A program made the position numbers and the translations under genes. The notes beneath the pieces are model-generated. The model saw only the letters and a list, made by a program, of their open reading frames with translations. It had not been told where the DNA came from and did not search any database. This document shows, piece after piece, positions 1 to 8,771 of a stretch of DNA of 48,137 bases. The number at the start of each line of letters is the position of its first letter. The first letter of the stretch is position 1. The DNA is from Luteimonas salinisoli (GTDB lineage: Bacteria; Pseudomonadota; Gammaproteobacteria; Xanthomonadales; Xanthomonadaceae): positions 1-48,137 of the forward strand of contig NZ_JACCKA010000012.1 in assembly GCF_013425525.1 (NCBI RefSeq). The letters run 5' to 3'.

Positions 1-1040
1 CTGCCGGCAGCGGCGAAGCGCCCCTCGGCCGCGGGCCGCAGCGCCTTGGCGATGCGGTCCAGCGGCAGCCGCGAGAGCGTGCCGATGTCCATGCCGGCGA
101 AGCTCACCGACAGCGCCTCGCGCTTGAGCCGGCGTCCGTCGCAGTGTGGGCACGCCCGGCCCACCATGTAGCGCGCCGCCCGCTGCTTCATCGTCGCGCT
201 CTGGGTGGTGGCGAAGGTGTGCAGCACATAACGGCGCGCACTGGAGAAAGTGCCCATATAGCTGGGCTCCTCCTTGCGTCTCAGCGCCGCGCGGGTTTCC
301 CGGGGGGTGAACCCGGCGTACACCGGCACCACCGGCTGTTCGTCGGTGAACAGGATCCAGTCGCGGTCCCGCTTCGGCAGTTCGCGCCACGGCCGGTCGA
401 CGTCGTAGCCGAGGGTGACCAGGATGTCGCGCAGGTTCTGGCCGTGCCAGGCCGGCGGCCAGGCGGCGATGGCGCGTTCGCGGATGCTCAGCGACGGGTC
501 GGGCACCATCGACTGTTCGGTGACCGCGTACACGTGGCCCAGGCCGTGGCATTCGGGGCAGGCGCCCTGCGGCGTATTGGGGGAGAAATCCTCGGCGAAC
601 AGCATCGGCTGCCGCGGTGGATAGGTGCCGGCGCGCGAATACAGCATCCGCAGCAGGCTCGACAGCGTGGTCACGCTGCCCACCGACGAGCGCACGCTCG
701 GGCTGCCTCGCTGCTGCTGCAGGGCCACCGCCGGCGGCAGGCCGTCGATGGCGTCGACGTCGGGCACGCCGGCCTGGTCGATCAGCCGCCGTGCATACGG
801 CGCCACCGATTCCAGGTAGCGGCGCTGCGCTTCGGCGTAGAGGGTGCCGAACGCCAGCGAGGACTTGCCCGACCCCGACACGCCGGAGAACACCACCAGC
901 GCATCGCGCGGGATGTCGACGTCGACATTCCGGAGATTGTGCTCGCGTGCGCCGCGCACGCGCACCAGCCCGTCGGCATCGGGCCGGGGGCGGGCGGAGC
1001 GGGAGGGGGTGGAGCGCGGCCGGCGCGAGCGTCTGGGCAT
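1..1040 (-). CDS. UvrA-like excinuclease ABC subunit A, class II (UvrA2), N-terminal part
   Basis: The gene runs off the left edge, so only the first 346 codons are present. The ATG at 1040 opens a frame with an Arg/Pro/Ser-rich leader (residues 1-25) and then the UvrA N-terminal block VRGAREHNLRNVDVDIPRD. Walker A is GVSGSGKS at residues 53-60, followed by LAFGTLYAEAQRRYLESV. A zinc-finger half (CPECHGLG) and a second CxxC (CPHCDGRR) follow. The region after the first ATPase part is short, without room for the UvrB-binding insert of canonical UvrA. This is typical of the UvrA2 class linked to tolerance of DNA-damaging drugs. UvrA-family proteins are ABC ATPases that bind damaged DNA. Family assignment is firm; the subclass is inferred from the start of the protein only. 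Confidence 0.88.
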   Translation of the reverse strand, partial: MPRRSRRPRSTPSRSARPRPDADGLVRVRGAREHNLRNVDVDIPRDALVVFSGVSGSGKSSLAFGTLYAEAQRRYLESVAPYARRLIDQAGVPDVDAIDGLPPAVALQQQRGSPSVRSSVGSVTTLSSLLRMLYSRAGTYPPRQPMLFAEDFSPNTPQGACPECHGLGHVYAVTEQSMVPDPSLSIRERAIAAWPPAWHGQNLRDILVTLGYDVDRPWRELPKRDRDWILFTDEQPVVPVYAGFTPRETRAALRRKEEPSYMGTFSSARRYVLHTFATTQSATMKQRAARYMVGRACPHCDGRRLKREALSVSFAGMDIGTLSRLPLDRIAKALRPAAEGRFAAAG

Positions 1041-1145
1041 TGCCGCGATGCTGCCGGCTACCGGGTCACGGGCGCGCGACGGCGCCGTCACCGGAGCGCG
1101 CGCCGCGGCGTGGACCGGCTTTCTTCGCTACCGCGGGAAGGGCGG

Positions 1146-1505
1146 CTACGCGGCCTTGGCCATCCTGCCGCAGCTGTCGGCACAGCGTCGGCACGCGTCG
1201 GCGCAGCGCTGCATGTCCGCGTCGTCGCCCATCGCGGCGCAGGCCTCCGCGCACTTCCGGCAGACCTCGGCGCAGGCGCCGCAGGTGGCGCTATGCACCG
1301 ACGCACCGCGCAGCATGGCATCGGCACTGGTGGCGCAGATGTCGGCGCAGACCGACATCAGGTTGATGTGCTCGGCTTCGGCGTGCTTGCCGCCCTTTTC
1401 CAGACAGTAGTTGATCGTCTCCAGGCACACCGCATGGCAGGTGCTGCAATTGTCGATGCACTGGTTCATCTCGTCGCTGCGGTGTTCGGCTGTGTGGTGG
1501 GTCAT
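1146..1505 (-). CDS. Cys-rich four-helix-bundle copper-binding protein (Csp3-like, DUF326)
   Basis: A 119-residue protein with 16 Cys, most in CxxxC spacing along predicted helices (QCIDNCSTCHAVC, VCADIC, TCGACAEVCRKCAEAC, RCADACRRCADSC). This is the pattern of the Csp/DUF326 four-helix bundles, which store many Cu(I) ions on Cys residues lining the core. There is no Tat or Sec signal, so it fits the cytosolic Csp3 type rather than exported Csp1. The ATG at 1505 is chosen because a GGAGG sits 7 bases upstream; the frame stays open further upstream, but that part is Arg/Pro-rich and not protein-like. No copper exporter or regulator is adjacent. The copper role is inferred from the family. Confidence 0.85.
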   Translation of the reverse strand: MTHHTAEHRSDEMNQCIDNCSTCHAVCLETINYCLEKGGKHAEAEHINLMSVCADICATSADAMLRGASVHSATCGACAEVCRKCAEACAAMGDDADMQRCADACRRCADSCGRMAKAA

Positions 1506-1704
1506 CGGAGCCTCCGGTGGTGGCGGGTGATCCACGGCGCACCCGCGTCGCCAGCGGTCGCGATTGCGATCGCCCCCTGGTTGGCCACCGTGCCAGCACC
1601 GCCCTCCACGTACGGTGAAGCGGCGCGTGCGGGGCAGCCGCCGGTCAGGAGGGCGTGGACTGCTTCGGCAGGATTGGCGACGAAAGCCGGCTCGGCCGGC
1701 AGTG

Positions 1705-1735
1705 TCGGCTTTCGCGCGCATGGCGCGTTCCTACG
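1705..1735 (-). repeat. REP-like palindrome
   Basis: On the minus strand this reads GTAGGAACGCGCCATGCGCG then CGAAAGCC: a GTAGG head followed by an imperfect CGCGC/GCGCG stem. It belongs to the same family as the copies near 29.7, 41.7, 41.8 and 45.5 kb. The rest of the 280-base gap between the toxin gene and the Cys-rich protein shows no gene. Confidence 0.6.
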
Positions 1736-1786
1736 GGTGCGCGGCTGCCGGCCCACGCCGCGGCCGGGCCGTGCGAGCCGCGCGGG

Positions 1787-2488
1787 TCAGCGATTGCGCT
1801 GCAGCTCGCTCAGATGCAGCTGACGCTCCACCACGCCCGGGCGGCGCTCCACGGTGACCGTCTGCGCGGCCACGTCGATGCGGTAGGTGAGGTAGTACTG
1901 CAGCCGCGGCTGACTCAGCGGTTCGGCGCGGAATGCCGCCAGGCAGCTGCCGTCGGGCCAGCGCGCCGAGGGATACAGCAGGCCGGGCAGGCCCTGGGCG
2001 GTGGCGTGCTTGCCGATCGCCTGGGTGGCGCCGTAGTCGTCGTCGAGCAGCTCCGGGTGCTCGTGTTCCTTGCCGCGCAGTTCCAGGAACAGGCCGCGCG
2101 CGCGGACCTCGTAGACCGCGCGGTAACGCGCCACCGGCCTGGTCACGCCTTCGATCGCCGACAGTTGCCGCAACTGGTGCCAGCAGGTCTCGGCCACGCC
2201 GGTGGCCTCGTCCAGTGCGCCGTACCAGACCCGGATGCTGCCGTCGCCGTAGCGGCTGGCGACGGTACCGTCGCTGGTGAACGGATAGCCGATCGCCTGC
2301 GAGTAGTGCAGACCGCGCTCGACCACGCCGGTGCGCTCGGGCCGCATCCGCAGATCGGCCGCCAGCGCGGCGGCGCGGCCGGCGCCGTCGTCGACCAGGT
2401 CGTCGAACAGATCCTCCGCCACCCGCAGGGAAGTGATGTTGCGCAGCAGCCGGCCGTCGAAATCCGTGAGCCGGTCGTACAGCGGCAT
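1787..2488 (-). CDS. RES-domain toxin of a type II toxin-antitoxin system
   Basis: A 233-residue RES-family protein. RES toxins (for example ParT, MbcT) act on NAD+ or ADP-ribosylate a host enzyme. The three name-giving positions are visible: Arg in ASRYGDGSIRVWYGALDE, Glu in GVAETCWHQL, and Ser in LYPSARWPDGSC. Its ATG at 2488 overlaps the stop of the upstream gene as TGATG, so translation of the pair is coupled, with antitoxin first, as usual for Xre-RES modules. The family call is strong; the target is unknown. Confidence 0.9.
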   Translation of the reverse strand: MPLYDRLTDFDGRLLRNITSLRVAEDLFDDLVDDGAGRAAALAADLRMRPERTGVVERGLHYSQAIGYPFTSDGTVASRYGDGSIRVWYGALDEATGVAETCWHQLRQLSAIEGVTRPVARYRAVYEVRARGLFLELRGKEHEHPELLDDDYGATQAIGKHATAQGLPGLLYPSARWPDGSCLAAFRAEPLSQPRLQYYLTYRIDVAAQTVTVERRPGVVERQLHLSELQRNR

Positions 2489-2901
2489 CACTGGCCGCGC
2501 TGGAAGTCGACGAAGCGCGCGATCCGCGCCAGCCCCACCAGGCCGTCGTCGAGCATGACCTCGAGCGGGGCGCGCCCCTCGAGCATGCGATTGCGGCGCC
2601 GCACCCAGCCGAAGCGCAGGTCCGGATCCTCGGGGAACAGCATGCGCAGGCCCTTGTGGATGCCGAGCAGGTAGCCGGCGCGGTCGAGGGTGTCGCGGCT
2701 GTTGGGCAGGGCGCGCTCGCCGCGCCGGTACTGCGCCAGCACCTTGCGGCTTTCCGGGCTCATGCCGAGCAGGGCGAGCTGCTGCTCGGTCGGCAGCGCC
2801 CACTTCTCGAACAGCGCCGCCAGGATGCGGGCGAGGTCGCGGCGGGCCTCGTCGCGGGCCAGGTCCGGGATCTGCGGCAGGGCATGTGCGGTGATGGCCA
2901 T
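2488..2901 (-). CDS. Xre/MbcA/ParS-type antitoxin of the RES toxin
   Basis: A 137-residue protein with an Xre-like helical N-terminal half (LALLGMSPESRKVLAQYRRG) and a C-terminal toxin-binding domain with the characteristic MLEGRAPLEVMLDDGLVGL segment (around residues 105-125). It should neutralise the RES protein encoded immediately downstream and probably represses its own promoter. The ATG at 2901 is preferred because AGGAG lies just upstream; an in-frame ATG at 2949 has no such site. The A/T-rich stretch at about 2926-2945 is the likely promoter/operator region, although no clear -35/-10 pair is seen. Confidence 0.88.
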   Translation of the reverse strand: MAITAHALPQIPDLARDEARRDLARILAALFEKWALPTEQQLALLGMSPESRKVLAQYRRGERALPNSRDTLDRAGYLLGIHKGLRMLFPEDPDLRFGWVRRRNRMLEGRAPLEVMLDDGLVGLARIARFVDFQRGQ

Positions 2902-2997
2902 GGGCGGCTCCTGGGTACAGGGCAACAATATACGGAGATACAACCCCAAAATCCAGCAAGCGCTCGCTTCGTCCGGCTGCCGGGACAGCTGCCGGTC

Positions 2998-3026
2998 AAA
3001 AAAAGGGCGCGGCCTGCGCCGCGCCC
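2998..3026 (-). terminator. Rho-independent terminator of the lipoprotein gene
   Basis: On the minus strand a perfect 9-bp stem GGGCGCGGC / GCCGCGCCC with a 4-base loop is followed by seven T. It lies 31 bases after the stop of the lipoprotein gene. Confidence 0.92.
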
Positions 3027-3056
3027 GTGCTTGCCCGCCTCGCGGCGGCGAACCGG

Positions 3057-3566
3057 TTATTCGACGGTGAACTCGCGGGTCTCCACCACCTCGCCGTCGA
3101 GCGAGATCTCGAGGGTATAGCGGCCCTGCGGCCAGTCCTCCGGGTTGCTGATGCGGAAATTGGTGACGTCCTGGCCGCTGAAGTCGAGCCGCTCGCTGCG
3201 TTCGTCGACCAGCTGGCCGTCCTGGAAGGTCCAGCGCGCGGTCAGGGTGCCGCTGCTGGGGAGGGCGGTCTCGCCGCCCGCGGCGGTGGTCGAGACCGCA
3301 GCGACGATGGTGTCGTCGCCGGCGGAGAACGTGGTGGCGGGCTCGGCGATGGTGCGTTCGGCCGTGGTCTCGGTGCCGAGCTGCACGTCGGTCACGGTCA
3401 CTGCGGCGACCGGGCGTTCCGGCGCCGGCGGGGTGGCCGGTTCGGCGGGCTGCGCGGTTGGCGGCGTGGCCGGGGTCGCAGGCTCGGGGTCGCGCTTGCA
3501 GGCGGCCAGCGCGAGGCTGCCGATCAGCAGCGCGGATATCAGCAGGGCGGGGCGGATGCGGTTCAT
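3057..3566 (-). CDS. Predicted lipoprotein of unknown function
   Basis: A 169-residue protein with a lipoprotein signal: n-region MNRIRP, hydrophobic segment LLISALLIGSLALAA and lipobox LAAC with Cys at residue 23. A Pro/Ala/Thr-rich linker follows (about residues 28-55), then a beta-rich domain ending in YTLEISLDGEVVETREFTVE, which looks like a small Ig-like fold. AAGGA precedes the ATG and a strong terminator follows the gene. I do not recognise a specific family and the function is unknown. It is probably anchored to the inner leaflet of the outer membrane or to the inner membrane. Confidence 0.8.
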   Translation of the reverse strand: MNRIRPALLISALLIGSLALAACKRDPEPATPATPPTAQPAEPATPPAPERPVAAVTVTDVQLGTETTAERTIAEPATTFSAGDDTIVAAVSTTAAGGETALPSSGTLTARWTFQDGQLVDERSERLDFSGQDVTNFRISNPEDWPQGRYTLEISLDGEVVETREFTVE

Positions 3567-3624
3567 GGCGGTTCCTTGTCGGATCGGGTGGCGGGCTTGC
3601 TGCGGGCGGGAGCTGCGCTGTGCC

Positions 3625-3978
3625 TCAGGCGGGATCGGATGCGTCCCCGTCGCGGTCCGGGATCCGCAGCGTCTGGCCGGGGTGGATCAGGTCCGGATTC
3701 TCGAGCTGGTCGCGGTTGGCCTCGAAGATCTCGCGCCAGTGGTTGGCGCTGCCGTAGAACTTCTTCGAGATCGCCGAGAGGTTGTCGCCCTTCTCGACCA
3801 CGTAGCGCTGGTCGCCGCTGCGCGCGGCGGTGGACGAGGCCGAGGATCGCACCTTGCCGAAGTCGGCGCGGTCCGCATCGCCGGCGGCGGTGCTCTCGCT
3901 GCTGCCGGTGACGGCGGAGAAGTCGGGCCTGGTCTTGCCGGGGCCGTCGTCGTCGGGACCGTCGGGGGGTCTGTTCAC
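3625..3978 (-). CDS. LysM-domain protein
   Basis: A 117-residue protein with one C-terminal LysM module (YVVEKGDNLSAISKKFYGS ... NPDLIHPGQTLRIPD, about residues 60-110). LysM binds N-acetylglucosamine-containing glycans such as peptidoglycan, and the arrangement resembles small YgaU/Kbp-type proteins without the BON part. The N-terminal part is Asp/Gly/Ser-rich and disordered, with no signal peptide. A GTG start at 3978 with GGAG upstream is chosen; the frame is open further upstream but there overlaps queF and has non-protein-like composition. Confidence 0.8.
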   Translation of the reverse strand: MNRPPDGPDDDGPGKTRPDFSAVTGSSESTAAGDADRADFGKVRSSASSTAARSGDQRYVVEKGDNLSAISKKFYGSANHWREIFEANRDQLENPDLIHPGQTLRIPDRDGDASDPA

Positions 3979-4060
3979 GGTGGAGCTCCACAGTCGGGTG
4001 GCGGCAAGCCTCCCACGCGGAACGTTAAGGCCGGATGCTGCCCGCGGGGGCGGCGGCTGC

Positions 4061-4876
4061 CTATTGCCGCAGGTCGCGCCGCGCCGGCGGCGGCGCGAGC
4101 CCGGGCGTCGCCCGCCAGGGATTGATGTCCAGGCCGCCGCGGCGGGTATAGCGCGCCTCCACCGACAGCCACTCCGGCCGGCAGCGCGCCGCGAGGTCGG
4201 TGAAGATGCGTTCGACGCACTGCTCGTGGAACTCGGCATGGTCGCGGAACGAGACCAGATAGCGCAGCAGCCCGCCCCGGTCGATGCGCGGGCCGCGGTA
4301 GGCGATGCGCACGCCGGCCCAGTCGGGCTGGCCGGTCACCGGGCAGTTCGACTTGAGCAGGTCCGAGCGCAGCGTTTCGGCGACGATCGCGTCCGCGTCG
4401 CAGGCCAGCCATTGCGGCCGCGGCGGGCCGTAGTGGTCGACGTCGAGCTCGAGGCCGTCGATGGCGGCGGCGTCGTCCCGGTCGGGGTCGGCCGCCGCGG
4501 GCAGCCCGAAGGCCACCTCGACCGGGGCGCCGGCGGCGCCGGCCAGGTCCGCGGCGATCAGCTCGCGGACCTGCTCGGCGCCTTCGAAGCGGCTGGCGTT
4601 GAGCGAGTTGAGATAGAGCTTGAGCGACTTCGACTCGACCAGCCGCGGCGAGTCGGCCGGCACCGTGAAGGTGGCGGTGGCGACCATCGGCTTGCCGCGC
4701 GCGTCCAGCCAGGCCAGCTCGTAGGCATGCCAGCGGTCGTGGCCTGCGAACGGCAGCGCCCGGGGATCCAGGCCGAGCGCGTCGCGCCCGGCGCTGCGCG
4801 CGATCGGGAACAGCAGCGCGGGGTCGTAGGCGCGCGGGTAGGCCACGTCGCGGCCCAGGGGGAGATCGGAAGCCAT
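4061..4876 (-). CDS. queF: NADPH-dependent 7-cyano-7-deazaguanine reductase
   Basis: A 271-residue protein matching the long (E. coli-type) QueF. It reduces preQ0 to preQ1 using two NADPH in the synthesis of the tRNA base queuosine. The family motif [11 protein letters not shown] is at residues 81-91. The catalytic Cys lies in [13 protein letters not shown] (Cys178), with the acid Asp185. The C-terminal part carries [13 protein letters not shown] and ends in the typical [13 protein letters not shown]. It is a stand-alone gene with no other queuosine gene nearby. The 163-base gap upstream shows no gene. Confidence 0.95.
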   Translation of the reverse strand: MASDLPLGRDVAYPRAYDPALLFPIARSAGRDALGLDPRALPFAGHDRWHAYELAWLDARGKPMVATATFTVPADSPRLVESKSLKLYLNSLNASRFEGAEQVRELIAADLAGAAGAPVEVAFGLPAAADPDRDDAAAIDGLELDVDHYGPPRPQWLACDADAIVAETLRSDLLKSNCPVTGQPDWAGVRIAYRGPRIDRGGLLRYLVSFRDHAEFHEQCVERIFTDLAARCRPEWLSVEARYTRRGGLDINPWRATPGLAPPPARRDLRQ

Positions 4877-5039
4877 GCGCGCATTCTATCGACGCCGGCC
4901 ACCGCATCGGCACCATGCGACAGCAACGGCATCGACGCCCCCGGCCGGGAAGTCGCGATTCCCCGCCGGTTCGAAGAAGCGGAACTCGCCCCGTCGCGAC
5001 GGCACGAGCGCCGCCTGCCGGCTTCCGCGACGCCGGGAA

Positions 5040-6383
5040 CTACCTGGCCGCGGAGGCCTCGCTGCCGCCCTCCAGATAATCCAGCGCGACCTGCAGCATC
5101 GCCCGCAGGCCGAGGTCGAGTGCCGCCTCGTCGACGTCGAACTGCGGCGAGTGGTTGCTCGGCGCGGTCACCGGATCCTCGCCCACCGGCGTGGCGCCGA
5201 CGAAGAAGAACAGCCCCGGCACCTCGCGCGCGTACAGCGAGAAATCCTCGGCGCCCATGATCAGCGGCATCTCGACCAGCTTGCCGGGGCCGGCGGCGGC
5301 CGCCAGGCTGGGGCGCATGCGCTCGGTCAGCGCCTCGTCGTTGAAGGTGACCGGGTTGCCCTCCTCGGCCGGGATCTGCGCGTCGATGGTGGCGCCATTG
5401 GCCGCCGCGACGTGCTCGGCGATGCTGGTCAGCCGCGCGAACACGTCCTTGCGCATGTCCTCGTCGAAGGTGCGGATGGTGCCGACCAGTTCCACCTCGT
5501 CGGGGATGATGTTGTAGCGGATGCCGCCCTCGATCGCGCCGAAGGTGACCACCACCGGCTGCTTGCTGATGTCCATCTGCCGGCTGACGATGGTCTGCGC
5601 CTGGGAGATAATCTGCGCCGCCGCGACGATCGGGTCGACCCCGCCCCAGGGTCGCGAGCCATGCGTCTGCCGGCCGATCACCTTGAGCCCGAAGCGGTCC
5701 GAAGCGGCCATGGTCGGCCCGGCGCGTACGCCGATCCGGTCGGCATTGAGGGTGCTGAACACGTGCAGCCCGAACACCGCCTCGGGTTCGAAGTCGCGGA
5801 ACACCCCCTCCTCGAGCATCAGCGAGGCGCCGCCCTCCTCGCCCTCGGGCGCACCTTCCTCGGCCGGCTGGAATACGAACAGGATCTCGCCCGCCAGCTC
5901 CTCGCGCATTCCCGCCAGCGCTTCGGCCACCCCCATCAGGATCGCGGTATGGGCGTCGTGCCCGCAGGCGTGCATCACCCCGGTGCTCTGGCCGCGATAG
6001 GTATCGGTGGCGGTGGATGCGAACGGCAGGCCGGTCCGTTCGGTGACCGGCAGCGCGTCCATGTCGGCGCGCAGGGCGATGCGCGGCCCGGGCCGGCCGC
6101 CCTTCAGCACCGCGGTGACGCCGGTGTGGGCGATCCCGGTCCTCGGCTCCAGCCCCAGGGCGCGCAGGTGGTCGGCAACCACGCCGGCAGTGCGCGTCTC
6201 GCGGTTGCTGAGTTCGGGGTGCTGATGGATGTCGCGGCGCCAGGCGACCACCTTGTCCTGCAGCGACTGCGCGGCGGCCGCGACCTCGGGACGGACGGGG
6301 CCCGCGGCGGGCTCCTGCGCGGCGGCGGCGGAGAACAGCGGGATCGCGAGCAGCGCGGCGGCAAGGCGGGTGCGGACGGGCAT
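5040..6383 (-). CDS. Secreted M20D-family amidohydrolase
   Basis: A 447-residue metallohydrolase of the M20D group (IAA-amino acid / N-acyl-amino acid hydrolase type). Residues 1-22 form a Sec signal peptide (LAAALLAIPLFSAAAA), so it acts in the periplasm or outside. Metal-binding positions are visible: RADMDALPV, HACGHDAHT (Cys140, His142), FQPAEEG and the C-terminal GAEDFSLYA. The dimerisation domain is in the middle. The substrate is probably an N-acylated amino acid or hippurate-like compound, but cannot be read from the sequence. The Shine-Dalgarno sequence is weak. Confidence 0.9.
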   Translation of the reverse strand: MPVRTRLAAALLAIPLFSAAAAQEPAAGPVRPEVAAAAQSLQDKVVAWRRDIHQHPELSNRETRTAGVVADHLRALGLEPRTGIAHTGVTAVLKGGRPGPRIALRADMDALPVTERTGLPFASTATDTYRGQSTGVMHACGHDAHTAILMGVAEALAGMREELAGEILFVFQPAEEGAPEGEEGGASLMLEEGVFRDFEPEAVFGLHVFSTLNADRIGVRAGPTMAASDRFGLKVIGRQTHGSRPWGGVDPIVAAAQIISQAQTIVSRQMDISKQPVVVTFGAIEGGIRYNIIPDEVELVGTIRTFDEDMRKDVFARLTSIAEHVAAANGATIDAQIPAEEGNPVTFNDEALTERMRPSLAAAAGPGKLVEMPLIMGAEDFSLYAREVPGLFFFVGATPVGEDPVTAPSNHSPQFDVDEAALDLGLRAMLQVALDYLEGGSEASAAR

Positions 6384-6772
6384 CGGCGGTTTCCAGGCGG
6401 GAAGGACAGGCCGATGCTAACCCGGGACGTGCGGGAGCCGACCCGGCGGAGGCCGCAGCCTCTGCAGTGCGGCCGCCTTCCCACCCGACCGCCGCCGCCG
6501 ATGCGCGAGGCTCGCCCTCCGGACCGAGCGGCGCCATTCGGCGCCGCCATTTCCCTCCAGCGGGACAGCCTTCATCGCTGCCAGCCCCGGCGCGGACGCG
6601 AACGACCGGTCCGCCCAGGGGCCATCGGCCGGAATGCCGAGCCGGTCGCAGAACGCGGCGCGCCGCAGGACCAGAATCGGTGCGCGGGGCCTCGAAGGCC
6701 ATGGAAACCGGCGCTGCCGGCGCATGCAGCCCTCGCCGCCGTCGCGTCATCCATTCCGGGGAGGGCCCACGC
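6384..6772. other. Intergenic region between divergent genes
   Basis: These 389 bases separate the divergent M20 amidohydrolase and alpha/beta hydrolase genes. Short open frames exist on both strands, but they are Arg/Pro-rich and match nothing I recognise. A GGGGAGGG ribosome-binding site lies at the right end, before 6773. No clear promoter or hairpin is seen. Confidence 0.5.
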
Positions 6773-8707
6773 ATGGCCATGCATGCACGCGCTGCACTGT
6801 TGTCCATCGCCTGTCTCGCGGTTCCGGTCGCCTGGGCGCAGCCCGGCGGGCTGGTGCCCAAGCAGCTGTCCGGTCCCCCGGAGGAATTCGCGGCGGTGCG
6901 CGCGCCGGATCCGGCCGATGCCGCGATCCTGTCGAAGAGCGCGCTGCTGCCGGTGGAATTCGGCGAGTCCGACCTCTGGCGCGGCCGCCTGCCGGTGGAG
7001 GGCGCGCAGGCGCGCCTGCTGGTGTTCGGCGGCGCCGGCCGATGGCAGCTGGAGCTGCAGCAGGACGCGCGCGCGGGCGTGCCGGCGCGGCAGGCGCCCT
7101 CCGGCCGCGCCGGCCGGTCCTGGCTCGGGATCGAGGCTGCCGGCCGGCCGGCGCGGCGCTACGAGTTCGAGGGCCTGGAAGGCGGCGAATGGACCCTGCA
7201 GCTGCGCGCCGCGCCGGGCGACGCCGAACGGCGCGGCTATGTGTTGGTCGAGGGCGATGCCCGCACCCGGCTGGCGTCCTGGCAGAGCCATCGCCGCCAG
7301 CTGGTCGGCGAGCGCATCGGCCTGACCGCGCTGCTGACCTCGGAAGACGGCGACCGGGCGCGCAGCGGCCACGACGCCGGTGCGATCGTCGAGGCCTCGC
7401 TGCGGGTGATCGACCCCGACGGCGCGGCACGCACCTGGCCGATGGCCGACGACGGCCGCGGCGCGGACGGCGCGGCAGGCGACGGCCTGTATGCCGGCGC
7501 CTTCGTTCCCGACCGCCCCGGCACCTGGATCGCCCAGGTCACGATCCGCGGCCGCGACGATCGCGGCAACCCGGTGCTGCGCAGCGCCGAACACGTCCTG
7601 CCGGTGCTCGAGCGGGGGCTGCGGATCGCCGACGACCGCGCCGTCGCCACGGCGGCGGAGCCGGGCAGGCTGTCGATCGCGGTGCCGGTGGCGCTCGACA
7701 GGGGCGCCCCGTCCCGCTACCGGGTCACGGGCGAGGTCTGGGGCAGCGACGACGCCGGCAATCCCGTGCCGGTCGCCTGGGTCGGCGGCATGGTCGCGCC
7801 CGAGGGCGGGCGCCTGCCGATCGGCCTGGACGCGCGCTGGGTGCAGCGCGCCGGGGCGCTGCCGCCGTTCGAACTGCGCGCGCTGCGCATCGAGGATCCC
7901 GACCACTTCGTCCCGCTGGCGGCCGCGGCGCGGATGCCCCTGGCGCTGCCGTCGCTGCCGCCGGCGAAGTCGGCCGCGGCCGTCGCCATCGACGACACCA
8001 TGCGCATGGGGCCGCGCCCCGCAACGCTGCGGGTCGCCGACGACAAGGCCAACGGCGGCCGGCTGCTCCTGGTCCATGGCTATTGCTCGGCCGGCGTGTG
8101 GCCGGAGCAGCAGTTCGCCAGCGCATCGTCCTTCATCGACGCGCACCAGAACCGCAGCCACGATCAGTTCGCGCAGCTGCTCGGCGCGTTCGGCGCCGGC
8201 TGGGATTCGTTCGGCACGGTGGCGCACAGCCAGGGCGGCGCCGCGGCGCTGCACCTGTACGCCTACTACTGGAGCGGGCTGGACAACGCCAGCGGGGCGC
8301 GGCTGATGCAGTCGGTGGGCACGCCCTACCAGGGCACCAACCTGTCGGGGATCATCGCCACGATCGGTTCCTGGTTCGGGGTGGCCTGCGGTTCGAACAG
8401 CAACATGACCTACAGCGGCGCCTCCGCCTGGCTGGCCGGGGTGCCGGGCTGGGCGCGGGCCCAGGTGAACTATCACACCACCTCGTTCTCGACCGCCTGG
8501 TACCGCTGGGACTATTGCCACATGGCCTCGGACCTGGTGCTCGACGACCCCGAGGACGGAACCGTGGAGCGTGCGTCCGGGCAGCTGCCAGGAGCGATCA
8601 ATCGCGGCCACGCCACCGGGCAATGCCACACCACAGGAATGCGCGATCCGGCGCAGTACCTGGACGCCGGACGCAACGCGACGATGAACGCCAACGCGGC
8701 GCGATAG
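6773..8707 (+). CDS. Secreted alpha/beta hydrolase with N-terminal choice-of-anchor-like domain
   Basis: A 644-residue exported protein (signal peptide of about 22 residues, LLSIACLAVPVAWA). Its N-terminal half is beta-rich, including a segment typical of choice-of-anchor/Ig-like modules (LTALLTSEDGDRARSG ... GDGLYAGAFVPDRPGTW). The C-terminal half is an alpha/beta hydrolase: oxyanion-side strand LLLVHGYCSAGVWP, nucleophile elbow VAHSQGGAAA (Ser486), and a likely catalytic Asp and His near the C-terminus. Lipase- or esterase-like activity on an extracellular substrate is likely, but the substrate is unknown. The ATG at 6773 has GGGGAGGG 7 bases upstream; the second ATG at 6779 is possible. 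Confidence 0.85.
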   Translation: MAMHARAALLSIACLAVPVAWAQPGGLVPKQLSGPPEEFAAVRAPDPADAAILSKSALLPVEFGESDLWRGRLPVEGAQARLLVFGGAGRWQLELQQDARAGVPARQAPSGRAGRSWLGIEAAGRPARRYEFEGLEGGEWTLQLRAAPGDAERRGYVLVEGDARTRLASWQSHRRQLVGERIGLTALLTSEDGDRARSGHDAGAIVEASLRVIDPDGAARTWPMADDGRGADGAAGDGLYAGAFVPDRPGTWIAQVTIRGRDDRGNPVLRSAEHVLPVLERGLRIADDRAVATAAEPGRLSIAVPVALDRGAPSRYRVTGEVWGSDDAGNPVPVAWVGGMVAPEGGRLPIGLDARWVQRAGALPPFELRALRIEDPDHFVPLAAAARMPLALPSLPPAKSAAAVAIDDTMRMGPRPATLRVADDKANGGRLLLVHGYCSAGVWPEQQFASASSFIDAHQNRSHDQFAQLLGAFGAGWDSFGTVAHSQGGAAALHLYAYYWSGLDNASGARLMQSVGTPYQGTNLSGIIATIGSWFGVACGSNSNMTYSGASAWLAGVPGWARAQVNYHTTSFSTAWYRWDYCHMASDLVLDDPEDGTVERASGQLPGAINRGHATGQCHTTGMRDPAQYLDAGRNATMNANAAR

Positions 8708-8720
8708 CCGCGCCAGGGCG

Positions 8721-8759
8721 CCGGGCGGCGCAGCGCAGCTGCGGCGGCGCACCGCCCGG
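8721..8759. terminator. Possible bidirectional terminator hairpin
   Basis: An 8-bp perfect stem CCGGGCGG / CCGCCCGG with a long G/C-rich loop lies between the convergent hydrolase and nrdB genes. There is no T run, so termination is only inferred from position. Confidence 0.4.
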
Positions 8760-8771
8760 TGTCGGATCCGC

